A stretch of 60,000 nucleotides of DNA from Nymphaea colorata (Eukaryota > Streptophyta > Magnoliopsida > Nymphaeales > Nymphaeaceae). The stretch is from assembly GCF_008831285.2 (NCBI RefSeq), contig NC_045138.2:29423934-29483933 (forward strand), in the 5' to 3' direction. This document shows, piece by piece, positions 48,601 through 59,258 of the stretch. The notes under the pieces were generated by a model. The model was not told the origin of the DNA. It worked only from the letters and a program-made list of their open reading frames with translations, and ran no database searches. Position numbers and translations under genes: made by a program. Position 1 is the first letter of the stretch. Every line of letters begins with the position of its first letter.

Positions 48601-49680
48601 TCGGCCGTCTGGTTCCTCTGATGAAGCTGGGAAACGAATGTCTTGAGAAAGGAGCTTTATGCACGTCTCTTTTGGAACGGATATATTTGTAATGACGTGT
48701 TTCATTTTCCAGTTTTTTATTTTATGTTGGCAGTTATGTTGGACGAGAAAATCATGTGCTGTTTTGTGTGTGGAGTCTGAACAGGCCGAACCACGTTAAT
48801 CCCTTATTTCAACAGACTCCTTGCGGATGACAGAGTCAAAAGTTTTGGTTGGCCCCTTGCTAGTCGATGCCATTTGTGCCAGAAAGAAACTGAAGACGCC
48901 AATCATATCATATGTTCCTAACCTGTATTTTTGCTAAGAGGGTATGGAGATTTTGGGAGGAGAAGGTCGACAGAAAGTTCCCTGATGCCAATGAAATCGA
49001 GGATTTCACTAAGAAATAGGTGACCTATTCGTTTAAGAGAGGTTGGCTATCTAAGATCTAGATTACGGGGCTCTCTCTAATCATTAGTTTCTCGTGGAAG
49101 AGTAGAAACGGAGCTTTCCACGAATGCCTCAAGCCAAAGCCATACGACATCTGTACAAAGATCTGGGAAGGCACTCAGTTAATCCATGTGTCTAGAAGTC
49201 AATTCCAAAAACACGCAGCGGAAACCAAGATGTGGCTGATTACATCTATGAACCCCGACCTGTGGCCTCCTCCCACTACGACGAAGCACGACCTCCATCT
49301 TCCAGTGTGTAAATTCCACACCGGTTTCAAGGTGGCTTTTGGTCTCGGTAGCACAATCGTGGGTTTCATCTGTACATGATGACACAAATCAATTTTGTCT
49401 GCTCGTCGGCAAGACTTTTGGCCAATTTTGGACAGTATTGCCTCTGTGGTGCCTATGCTATCAGACTCTTGGTTGGTAACATGTCTTGGAGGAGAAGAAT
49501 TAGACAATGGAACTACTTTATGGCTTCGTCTGAAATGCACAGGCTGAAGAATTTTCTTTCCATTAGTAACTGTTTCCTATATCTCATGTGTCGTGGATTA
49601 TCCTAACTCATGATCTCCTTTTTTGTCTCTCTTTTTGTCTTTTTGTACATCTGTAATTACTTTAATTTGTGGGCAATAAA
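48600..49680 (+). mobile_element. LINE 3' end: zinc-binding reverse-transcriptase tail, degenerate
   Basis: Near 48,795-48,920 the plus strand reads LIPYFNRLLADDRVKSFGWP, then LASRCHLCQKETEDANHIIC. This is the zf-RVT signature (R-L-x-T/A-D ... C-x-L-C ... E-x-x-x-H-x-x-x-x-C) that ends plant LINE polymerases. After a frameshift come VWRFWEEKV, VTYSFKRGWLSKI and FSWKSRNGAFHE, the usual tail with a W-x-x-RN motif. A later open stretch, 49,188-49,379, continues without known domains. Sequence up to about 49,680 (TTGTACATCTGTAATTAC, GGGCAATAAAAGT) resembles a LINE 3' untranslated end. Several stops show decay. It could belong to the same family as the 36.1-kb piece. Confidence 0.65.
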
Positions 49681-49689
49681 AGTAGGGGG

Positions 49690-51170
49690 CTTTTCCCGAG
49701 CAGGTTTGCAGCGGAATGAAATAGGAGTGATCTAAGTACGGACATGGTAGAGGGCAAGGATGACTATAGTGGCTAGATGTAGGGATGACTATAGTACAAA
49801 CATAGACTACTCGAGGTTGAAACACCCCAAGAAAAGAGAGGAAAAACTACCGGAGGTTGAAACACCTCAAGAAAGAGAGAGAAGAAAAAAAAAACATTTC
49901 TAGACAATAAGTCATTTAACTATAAAAAAATAGAAAAATCAAATATATAATTTAACACCACAATAATACAAACAAGAAGAGTGGAAAGAAAGTGGGCAAA
50001 TGGAGTAATAGTAAAAGAAAGACGACATCATAGCTGACGATGAGAATGTGCTCCTCAAGGTATTACCCTCTTCTCAAATGCAGAAAAAAAAAGAAAGAGG
50101 TGACCATATTTTATTTTCTTTTCTATGTTATTCATTGTCAATCAGAAACTAGAAACTGAGAGAATCATAGATGGAGCAGACCTAAGGAGTTTTCAAAAAT
50201 TGAAAGTGTCAATACAAATACTAAACGATAACTGAACTAGAAATAATGAAAATCTAAAAAGTAGAGAAACAAAAGTAAATAGAAAGACAGAGTGCAAAGA
50301 TTTCTTTCTCATGGTTATGGAGAGAAAGAGATTGAGAGATATCGGGGCTTTTAGGAAAAAAAAAGTAGGACCAGCATTAAAGCGGACTAAAAATGGTCCT
50401 CAAGAAAAAGGGGAAATGATGGTTTTGAGCAGTGCACGATCCAGTTGCGTTACCACATAATTGCTCACATTAAACCTCATAAAATTAGTTTAATATATAT
50501 ATTAATGTTATGATATATTTGATTGTTGTATATAAAAATGCTCCATCAAAAAAAATTTCTGAACCCGTGTGCCCCTCATGCTTTTCTTATTCCGATTTTG
50601 TTTTTTATTTTTATTTTTATTTTTATTTCTTTGTTAACTTTTTTATGTGATTGTTATTTTTCTTTTGCTCAAATAAATTGGTTACCATTGTCGCAACAAA
50701 TGCGAATGAGTATTATATGACCAGAAGTTTCTCCGGTATAATACAACAAAGTTTGTATATTTCGACGATAAAACAAAAAAATCTTAAATAAATTTAAAAA
50801 AAAATTAAAACATTTAAAAAGTCTTAAAAATTAAAAAAAATCATTATAAATATAAAAAAAATGTAAAAGAATATGTATAATACGAACTTTTTTACGTTTT
50901 TTATTTTCTAATATTTTTTTAAAAAATATGTTTTGTACAAATATTAATCGGCAAACTATGTTTTGACGTAACCGTTTTTTTTGTGTTGGTTACGCATCGT
51001 CACCAACTTTTGTTTTTATTTTTAACGAACTTTCAATTTATTCTCTCCCCATTATTTTTTATGTTGTCCTCTCTCTCTCTCTCTCTCTTAAAATGTACGG
51101 GGGTCTTTCATGTGCCCACTCAAACCCAGTAAAATTTCAAAGAAAGCATGAAAGCTTCTCAACCCTCACG
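49690..51170. other. AT-rich spacer
   Basis: No gene seen. A short motif, GAGGTTGAAACACC(C/T)CAAGAAA, is repeated at 49,812 and 49,853. 50,750-50,960 is extremely AT-rich, and a (CT)n run lies at 51,070-51,090. Confidence 0.5.
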
Positions 51171-51179
51171 TTCCCTATT

Positions 51180-51570
51180 TAAGAAAGGACGATGAAACGA
51201 CGGAACCATCCGGCTGGAAATCCGAGTTATCAGAACGAGGGAACCATCTGGGAGTTGGCATCAGCCGGCAGCAAATCGATTTGGAGGTAACTCTCCCATC
51301 TATCGGTTGGTTTGGCCAAATATGGCTTGCGGAATCCTCCTTCTCTGGCAACCACCCGTTGCCTCTTTTCTTCTCTTCTCTCATATTGCAGGCACTGTAT
51401 CTTCCTTCCCTGCGGTTTAGCAAGAGAAAAATGAGGGCCGTTTAGGAGTGGACTTACAACTAAGTCAGTAAAATACTTGCATACGGCCACCACGGGAACA
51501 CCGGCACCGGAAAAGGTGATTTTTCCCCGCCCAGCAAGCGGGGTTACTCTCGCTTTTCGTTCTGCCATCC
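51180..51570 (+). pseudogene. Ankyrin-gene exon-end relic with downstream homology to 33.1-33.35 kb
   Basis: ACCATCTGGGAGTTGGCATC, AGCCGGCAGCAAATCGATTT and GGAGGTAACTCTCCC resemble 33,099-33,152 (ACCATCTGGGAGTAGCTGAC ... GTAACTCTCTC). Further on, GGGAACACCGGCACCGGAAA near 51,496 resembles ACGAACACCGGCATCGATAA near 33,298, so the intron-side sequence is shared too. Minus-strand frames here are probably shadows. It is an old duplicate of the same locus, reduced to an exon end and part of an intron. Confidence 0.45.
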
Positions 51571-51599
51571 GTCAGATCTGATTAGTGTACGTTCACCAT

Positions 51600-53450
51600 A
51601 TCTTATAACATCTGTATGTCCGCCGAATCTGACAGCGTCGTCGGCGTCGATTGCTTGCGAGTGTCGCCATTATTTATAGTTATAATACTTTTTTTTTTTT
51701 GAGGCGCTTATGTGTTAATTTGGGGTTGAGTTTTAATAACTTTAAATCCAAGACCGTATAAAAAAGTGTGTTTTAGTAGATGTTCAAATTAAACAAATTG
51801 AAGATCTTAATAACATGGGTTTTAAATACATGTTGCATGTTAAAAACGAGAGATTTAAAGTTATGAAAGGTGATTGGATCATAAATCCATGAATTTAAAG
51901 ATCTTAGAATCTTAAATCATTGCAGATCAACACAGCCTTAAGGTTATTTTTGGTATATGGTCATGCATCAATTCTCACAAGGGCTTCTCAACAGTGGCGG
52001 CATAGTCACATGTGGACTGGTGTGGGTAGGTGCCGGTTCTTTAAAACTCCTTTATTTTTATAGTGAGAAATTTAATATTTACTTTCATACATATACAAGT
52101 GTCCTTTTAAATATAAATGTTTATAAATAGGTCACTCTCCCTAAGCCAGCTCTTTAAAACTACTTTATTTTCACATTGAGAAATTCAATATTTACTTCTA
52201 TACATATACAAGTGCCCTTCTAGATATAAATGTTTATAAATAAGTGTCGCTCCAATTAATTTTTTTTGACTCCCCACCACTTCTCAATCTTGTTACCTGT
52301 GATTTCACTCTGCTCTATCTCTTATATACTGTTGCACTATAAGATCGTGAATAGCCTATTCGGTACCATACGGTCGACACACTAAAAACACAGTTGGTTT
52401 TAAACTAACTTTTAAAAAAATTAATTTTTTTGATCATTTTTAAACGATTGGTTTATGTGTTTGAATAAGAAGATGAAAATATACTTTTTTATAAATAACC
52501 TAGGAGTTGTAGGTCATTCACTTCCTTTTAAAAAACAATTTTATCTAAATGACTTCGACAAAACTCCCTTTTTATCATCTGAACGTGTTTGATGTGTAAA
52601 GCAAATTCACTTTTTACCTCGGCTGCTTCCCATCTTGCAATCCGTATTGAACTCATTCGTGAAAAAAGCTTGTCTGGAATGCTCACGGGTGGAAAGCTTG
52701 ACAAAACCCGACCATTCATCATTATTATTAAATTTTTTTCATCATTATTATTAAATTATTTTCATGATGAAGGTATTCTTTTTTCTAAATGTGTCAGACT
52801 ATTTCACAATTTGCTTGCCAGCTTTAAAGTCATTTTGGTGATGAGCAGGAAAACTAAAAATTTTATTTGTGAGGGTCAAATTATAGTTTCAAAATTATAA
52901 TATGTCAAAATAATATTTTTTTTTAAATTTTAATGGAAAACAACAATCTTTTTGAATTTAACATGTAAAATAAAAAAGTTAAAGGAGTGGGAGGAGGGTA
53001 AAGGTAGGGCCACTGCCGGCTCCTTCCGTGGTCCAATCGCTGGTGATGAGTGAATTAAGCACATTAACTTTTAGTTTAATACCTTAAAACAATAAGATTG
53101 AGTTTTGATTCTTTGTGGATTTGAGATATGCCTTATTTTGATATCCACTATTCGATTTTAAACGTATATTAACATGTAGCATGAATTTCAAATCAGTGTA
53201 TTGAGATCTTAAGGTTGTTAAAACACATCTTTTTTGCGTAGTCCGAGGCTATTAAACGCAATCTAATTCATGGTGAATCTCTTTCCCAAAAACAAATGGT
53301 TTTGTTGATTGGTGACGCCTTGTCACAATTTGTTTTCAATGGATTTTCATTTTGTCAGCGTTCTTTAACAAAAAGAAAAGCGTGAAATAGCGTATGAAAA
53401 ATGCTTGGAGCAAAACAGAAAACTTAAAAAATCAATTTCGATCCAGGTGG
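51600..53450. other. AT-rich spacer
   Basis: No gene seen. Apart from the tandem duplication listed separately, it is low-complexity AT-rich DNA with homopolymer runs near 51,690, 52,410 and 52,915. Confidence 0.5.
52039..52255. repeat. Tandem duplication of about 113 bp
   Basis: CTTTAAAACT(C/A)CTTTATTTT starts at 52,039 and again at 52,152. Each copy continues through ACATATACAAGTG(T/C)CCTT and AAATGTTTATAAATA. The copies differ at about ten positions by eye. Confidence 0.8.
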
Positions 53451-53779
53451 ATGACCGTGTGCGGCACCCTCAAGAGAGAAAGGTTTGATCATGCAATATG
53501 GCTTTTAAGTTGGCAGATTATGGGAAGCACCACTGTTTGCTTGATAGTTAATCTCGAGGTAGAAGTGAATCAAGTTGACATGGACTCTTCTACCACTTTT
53601 TGCGTGAGGAAGCACCACCATTAAAAAAAAAAATGCAGACACAGCGGCACAAGCCCAAGATGCATTTCCACAATAGTTGATCTTTATAAACATGAGCTGC
53701 TCTTGGAAATAATTCTGATCGAGATCCTTTTTTTGTCAAAGCAGGGAAGTTAAAGAGAGAGAGAGAGAGATTTGCACCC

Positions 53780-54316
53780 ATGGATAGTTTGAAACAATGT
53801 ACTCTTAAGGGTGACATAAAAACTCTGCAAGACCTAGTAAACGAAGATGGACAAATTTTAGACAGAGTTCTGGAGGACTGGGAGGAAACCCCTCTCCACA
53901 TAGCAGCCAGGATGGGACATGTTGAATTTGCAAGGTTGGTGCTGCAGCTAAAGCCGGAATTTTCTGCAGTCAAAGACCAGAACGGGCTCTACCCGCTGCA
54001 CGTGGCCTCTGCACACGGCGATGCAGAGATTGCTAGAGAGATCCTCCGGAAAGTTGGAGAGAACCGCATGACAATGGATGTCAACAGCCTATGCCTTCTC
54101 AAAGACAAAGATGGCAAAAATCCTCTACATATAGCAGCTCTCAGGGGCTCGAGAGAAGTGGCGGAGGTGATCCTAGCCGCCAACCCCAGCTGCCTGCAGG
54201 ATGTGACTACCCAAGAAGAGACGGTCTTGCACTTGACTGTCTGCAATAATAGGGTGGAACTGCTGAAGTACTTCTTGGGTAAGAAAGATATAAGAAGCCT
54301 TGTTAACCGAAAGGAC
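53780..54316 (+). CDS. Ankyrin-repeat protein, first exon, interrupted by a Copia insertion
   Basis: An open frame of 179 codons from ATG 53,780 (MDSLKQCTLKGDIKTLQDLV). Ankyrin repeats fall at about residues 35-63 (ETPLHIAARMGHVEFARLVL), 69-97 (LYPLHVASAHGDAEIAREIL), 111-140 (KNPLHIAALRGSREVAEVIL) and 147-175 (ETVLHLTVCNNRVELLKYFL). The first ATG follows a (GA)n run at 53,752-53,769, as in many plant 5' leaders. At 54,316 the Copia element begins; the same frame resumes at 59,208 and ends at a splice donor at 59,258. The family (ACD6/BDA1-like) usually continues with a PGG membrane domain in the next exon, here beyond the window. Apart from the insertion I see no defect in the exon, so it was probably functional until recently. 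Confidence 0.8.
54312..54316. other. Target-site duplication, left copy
   Basis: AGGAC directly before the LTR start TGTCACGC, repeated at 59,203-59,207 directly after the 3' LTR. Confidence 0.9.
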
Positions 54317-54643
54317 TGTCACGCAAATTGGAGGAGATCAAGGGAGGAGATCAAGAACCGTTGAGGAGAACGTTGGAATTGAGGAGAACGTTGAAATTAT
54401 ATAAGGAAATAATATTTTAAGAAAGACCCAAATCTGCCTTCATCTTCTTTGTACCGTTGCCTCAACGAGTGACTATGGAACGCTTCCTATTATATTGTAA
54501 TCTCATATAAAGAGCAAGTGTACCTTGAACAAAAACGATATAATGAAAAACAGAGCTCCTCCTTCTTCTACGGTGGATGTAGGCATCTAAGCCGAACCAC
54601 GTAAATTCTGTTGTGATCTTTTTCTCTTTGGCTCAACTTATTA
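54317..54643 (+). repeat. 5' LTR of the plus-strand Copia element
   Basis: 327 bp from TGTCACGCAAATTGG to CTCAACTTATTA. It contains a 13-bp tandem duplication, GGAGGAGATCAAG, not present in the 3' LTR. A TATATAAG-like box lies near 54,398. The ends are TG...TA rather than the usual TG...CA. Confidence 0.93.
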
Positions 54644-54655
54644 TGGTATCAGAGC
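54644..54655 (+). other. Primer-binding site of the plus-strand Copia element
   Basis: TGGTATCAGAGC directly follows the 5' LTR. It is complementary to plant initiator methionine tRNA. Confidence 0.95.
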
Positions 54656-54690
54656 ATTATTCGTGATCTTGGCATCCAGTCGTCTCCACC

Positions 54691-57600
54691 ATGGCCGAAT
54701 CACAAATCAATAGGGATCAAGGCAGCAATTCAAGTGATGGTATAAGGAAGTCTACGGCTGATCAAAATAACACCTTGAAGATCACAACAATGCTTCTAAA
54801 TGGATCAAATTATCTAGGATGGGCGAAAGCAGCAATACTCTTTCTTAGTGGGCGATCAAAATTTGGCTACGTTACTGGTTGATCCAAAATTTGATGAATG
54901 GCAATCTGAAAATGATTTAGTCATGTCTTGGTTAATAAATTTCATGGAGCCTAGTGTTTCAAATATGCTTGTTTATCATGAAACGGCTAAGGATATATGA
55001 GATACTTTAAAGGAAGTATATGGGGAACAAAACAGTTTGGCTAGAGTTTATCAAATTCAATTAGAACTTGCTCATCTCTCAATGGGAGACAAGTCGATAC
55101 AATCTTATCTCAGCCAATACCGTAGTCTATGGGAGGAACTAATGCAATATCGCCCTGCTACAACTGACCCAAATGTTTATAGACAACATTTGGAAGAAGA
55201 TAAAATTTTTCGTTTCCTTGGTGGACTCGGAATAGAGTTTGAGAGTGTTAGAAGTCAAATACTCATGACAAATCCATTGCCAAATTTTAATCAAGTTTGT
55301 CAAAGCATACAAAGAGAGGTTGCTCGCCGGAAAGTTATGAATCCGGAAAAGAAAAGTGAGGCTGCTGAAGATACTAGTGAAAAACTAGCGTATCAAACTC
55401 GTTCAGAACCACGGCCCAACAATTTCAGATCTGATATCAAAGGCGGTGAAAATGTGACCATCATGCATAAAGGAAGAAATCGGTTAAAATGTTCATACTG
55501 CAAAAAGACTGGACACATTAGAGAAATGTGTTGGGAGCTAAATGGAAAGCCATCTTCAAAAGAGAAGTCACTTTCATCCAACAGCCCCAACACAGCCAAC
55601 TTCATCACCCGTGAAGAGTTAGAAAAATTTTTCCAGCATTTTTCTAAGACAAATCTGGTTTCTACTCAGCCTATTGGAAATTCGTCTGAAGGTACGCACC
55701 ATGCCTTCATTACTCATTCAAAAAATCTTGGATGGATCATTGATTCCGGGGCCACCGATCACATGACCGGTGACCCCTCTAAAATAGTTAATTTAACTCT
55801 TGAAAAAAATCGGCATGTATTCACGGCCGATGGCACACCCATTCCTATAGAAGGCATTGGGGAATCTTGTTTCTTAAAATCAAATAAAAGTTCTTGTGTG
55901 CTTTATATTCCTAAACTTTCTGCCAATCTTATATCTATAAGTAAGATAACTAAAGATTATGACTGCTTAGCTATTTTCTCTCCAAAGAATGTGATTTTTC
56001 AGGACAAGAAGTCGAGGAAGGAGATTGGTAGAGGGTATGAGCACAACGGTCTATATGTCTTAGACAACATTGAGGTTGGTCTTCTTGCTCGTGCGGAAAA
56101 GATATCTGATTACAAATTGTGGCACTCTTGGCTTGGTCATATTTCAGATAGGTCGCTGAAAATTCTTGTTCCTAACGTCAAACCTGATGGGCATTCTTGT
56201 GATGCATGTGAATTCTCAAAATCGACTAGATTACCTTTTCAAAACCCTGGAAAAAGGTTTGTAGAAAACTTTGATTTAATTCATTCTGATGTTTGGGGCC
56301 CAGCCCCAGTTGAGTCTCATTCTAGATATAGATACTATGTTTCTTTTATTGATGATAAAACTCGCATGACTTGGCTTTATTTTCTAAAAAATAAGAGTGA
56401 TGTTGCTAAAACTTTTGAGGAATATTATGAGCTTGTATACACGCAATATGAGACCAAAATAAAAAAATTACGGTCGGACAATGGAGGTGAATATGTCAAT
56501 AAAATTCTTGATGATTTCATGAAAAAGAAAGGCATATGTCCCCAACTCACTTGTGCCGGTACTCCCCAACAAAATGGGGTTGCCGAACGCAAGAACCGAC
56601 AATTGCTTAGTATTGCTAGGTCCCTTATGATGAACATGAATGTTCCCATCCGTTTTTGGTCTGAAGCAATAGGAACTGCTTGCTATATAGCAAATAGAAT
56701 ACCTAATTCGAGCATTAACGGTCAAATTCCAATTCAATTACTTCTAAACAAATCAGTTTCTATTAATCATTTTAAAGTTTTTGGATGCAAATGTTTTGTT
56801 CATATTCAAGAAAAATTTAAGAATAAATTAGAAAAAAGAGCTATGAAATGCATTTTTCTTGGATATGCAAGTAAAAAGAAAGGGTTCAAATGTTATGAAC
56901 CTCATTTAAAAAAATTCTTTGTGACTCGTGACGTAAAGTTTTTTGAGCAAGAACTGTTTTATGAGAATGACGTTCAGGGGGAGACAAAAACATAAACAAC
57001 TTGTTGACATTAGTCTCCCACAACCTTTGGTAAGCATAAGTAAGTATTCCAATGCAAATCAACTTCTTGGGAACCAAAATCAAAGTGACGACAATCAACA
57101 TCCTCAGTCTAATGAAGCTGATCGTACTATTGTTCCTCAAGACAATGAAATATCTCCAAGGCCAACCCAAAAAGCCGTGACTGAGCAACTATTACGGAGA
57201 TCGTCTAGATCCACCAAACCACCAACCAGGCTAAGTGATTTCTATACATACTTATCTTTTGACAAAATTCATTCCATTGATGATTATCTGACTTTTGAAA
57301 ATTTGTCAAAATCATATCGAGATTATGTATTGAATACTTACCACCATGAAGAGCCTAAGAATTTCTTGCAGGCAAACAAGGACCCAAGATGAAGAGACGC
57401 CATGAAAGAAGAACTAAAAGCACTATAAAGAAACCACACTTGGGAAATGGTGCCTCTACTAGAAGGAAAAAAGGTTGTTGGGTGCAAGTGGGTGTACAAA
57501 ATAAAATATAGGAGTGATGGATCTGTCGAGAGGTTCAAGGCAAGGTTGGTTGCAAAAGGATATACTCAAACCGAAGGGATCGATTATAATGAAACATTTG

Positions 57601-58879
57601 CTCCAGTTGCAAAAATGAGCTCTCTCAGAATACTACTATCAGTAGCTTCAAACAAAAGGTGGGAACTTATGCAGTTGGATGTAAAAAATGCATTCTTGCA
57701 TGGTGACTTAAATGAAGAAGTCTTCATGGAAACTCCAGAAGGCATCAAAAGTGAAAAGGGATATGTGTGTAAACTGAAGAAGGCCCTATATGGTTTAAAA
57801 CAATCTCCCCGGACATGGTTCTCTTGACTCAGGCTCTTGTGAAAATTGGTTTTTCCAAAAGCACGTCTGACTATACCATGTTTATCTACAATCGTGCTTC
57901 TAAGGTCACCATATTGCTGGTTTATGTAGATGATATTATAATAACAGGAGACGACATTCAAAACATGACACGAGTAAAAGAGTATCTCAATAAAGAATTT
58001 GAGATAAAAGACCTAGGAAGATGGAGATACTTTCTTGGCATTGAAGTGGCACAATCGGATAAAGGAGTGTTTATTTGTCAAAGAAAATACACTCTAGATC
58101 TCTTCAAAGAAACTGGTTACTTGGGGACTAAGTGTGCTGATACTCCCATGAAAATCAATTGCAAGCTAAGAAATGAAGAAGGGGAACCAGTTGAAAATGT
58201 TCAAAGTTTTCAAAGACTTATTGGAAAGCTTATCTATCTTACTGTGACTAGATCAGACATCACATACGCAGCCAATCTTGTGAGTCAGTTCATGCATAAG
58301 CCTATGTCAACTCATGTAGAAGCTGCACATCGAATTCTAAAATGTTTGAAGGGGACTCTGGGGAGAGGAATCTTAATGAGAAGAAACGATTGTCTCAATG
58401 TCATTGGATATACAGATGCTGATTGGGTAGGAAATCCAAACGATAGAAGATCAACTTCAGGATATTGTACTTTTGTGGGTGGAAATCTAGTATCATGGAA
58501 AAGCAAAAAAAAATCTGTAGTAGCTCGATCAAGTGCAGAAGCAGAATATAGAGCCATGGCTACCTGCACATGCGAGTTGATATGGACTAGAGCCTTATTA
58601 AAGGACATGAACATTGAACATAAAGAACCGATGAAATTAATGTGTGACAATATGGCGGCAATTCATATCAGTGCTAATCCCGTCTTTCATGAAAGGACAA
58701 AACACATAGAAGTGGATTGCCACTTTGTTAGAGAAAAAATCCATAGTGGAATTATTGAAACACCTCATGTCAGAAGCGAACATCAGTTGGCTGATATTTT
58801 CACAAAAGCTCTCAGCAAAGAAAGACATCACACTATTGCAAACAAGTTGGGACATATTGATATATGTGCACCAACTTGA
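54691..58879 (+). pseudogene. Copia gag-pol with multiple breaks
   Basis: Gag starts at ATG 54,691 (MAESQINRDQGSN). Recognisable parts: zinc knuckle CSYCKKTGHIREMC (about 55,490-55,531), protease IIDSGATDHMTGD (about 55,738), integrase HHCC (WHSWLGH ... CDACEFSK) and core (HSDVWGP, FIDDKTRMTW, TPQQNGVAERKNR), reverse transcriptase ([31 protein letters not shown]) and RNase H (YTDADWVGNPNDRRSTSG, SSAEAEYRAMA). Breaks: a frameshift near 54,880; TGA at 54,998-55,000 where relatives have Trp; a frameshift near 56,990; TGA at 57,390-57,392, again at an expected Trp; TAA at 57,426-57,428; and a frameshift near 57,820. The catalytic residues themselves are still present. The copy cannot make its own polyprotein and was either mobilised by a relative or broken after insertion. 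Confidence 0.93.
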
Positions 58880-58888
58880 GGGGGATAC
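58876..58888 (+). other. Polypurine tract of the plus-strand Copia element
   Basis: TTGAGGGGGATAC directly before the 3' LTR, overlapping the TGA that ends pol. Confidence 0.85.
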
Positions 58889-59202
58889 TGTCACGCAAAT
58901 TGGAGGAGATCAAGAACCGTTGAGGAGAACGTTGGAATTGAGGAGAACGTTGGAATTATATAAGGAAATAATATTTTAAGAAAGACCCAAATCTGCCTTC
59001 CTCTTCTTTGTACCGTTGCCTCAACGAGTGACTATGGAACGCTTCCTATTATATTGTAATCTCATATAAAGAGCAAGTGTACCTTGAACAAAAACGATAT
59101 AATGAAAAACAGAGCTCCTCCTTCTTCTACCGTGGATGTAGGCATCTAAGCCGAACCACGTAAATTCTGTTGTGATCTTTTTCTCTTTGGCTCAACTTAT
59201 TA
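58889..59202 (+). repeat. 3' LTR of the plus-strand Copia element
   Basis: 314 bp, the same ends as the 5' LTR. Substitutions relative to it: GTTGGAATTA for GTTGAAATTA, CCTTCCTCTTC for CCTTCATCTTC and CTACCGTGG for CTACGGTGG. Confidence 0.93.
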
Positions 59203-59207
59203 AGGAC
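59203..59207. other. Target-site duplication, right copy
   Basis: AGGAC directly after the 3' LTR, matching 54,312-54,316. Confidence 0.9.
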
Positions 59208-59258
59208 CTCAATGATAAGAGTGTCTTTAATTTGGCATCAGACTCCAACAACTTCGAG
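59208..59258 (+). CDS. Remainder of the interrupted ankyrin exon, to the splice donor
   Basis: In frame with 53,780-54,316, the residues LNDKSVFNLASDSNNFE continue the partial last ankyrin repeat (KD-L-N-D-K-S-V-F-N-L-A). The exon ends GAG before GTAACAACTCCC, a good donor. The parallel site in the dead copy is GAGGTAGC at 40,013. Confidence 0.7.

Larger units (their letters stand above)
54317..59202 (+). mobile_element. Young Copia LTR retrotransposon inserted in the ankyrin exon
   Basis: 4,886 bp: 5' LTR, primer-binding site, decayed gag-pol, polypurine tract and 3' LTR, flanked by AGGAC target duplications. The LTRs differ by three substitutions and one 13-bp duplication as read by eye, which points to a recent insertion. 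Orientation matches the host gene. Confidence 0.97.

Noticed and set aside
51230-51568. 112-codon minus-strand frame as a gene
   Set aside because: The plus strand carries the ankyrin exon-end signature over the same bases, and the related segment at 33.1 kb has a different minus-strand frame, so this frame is not conserved.
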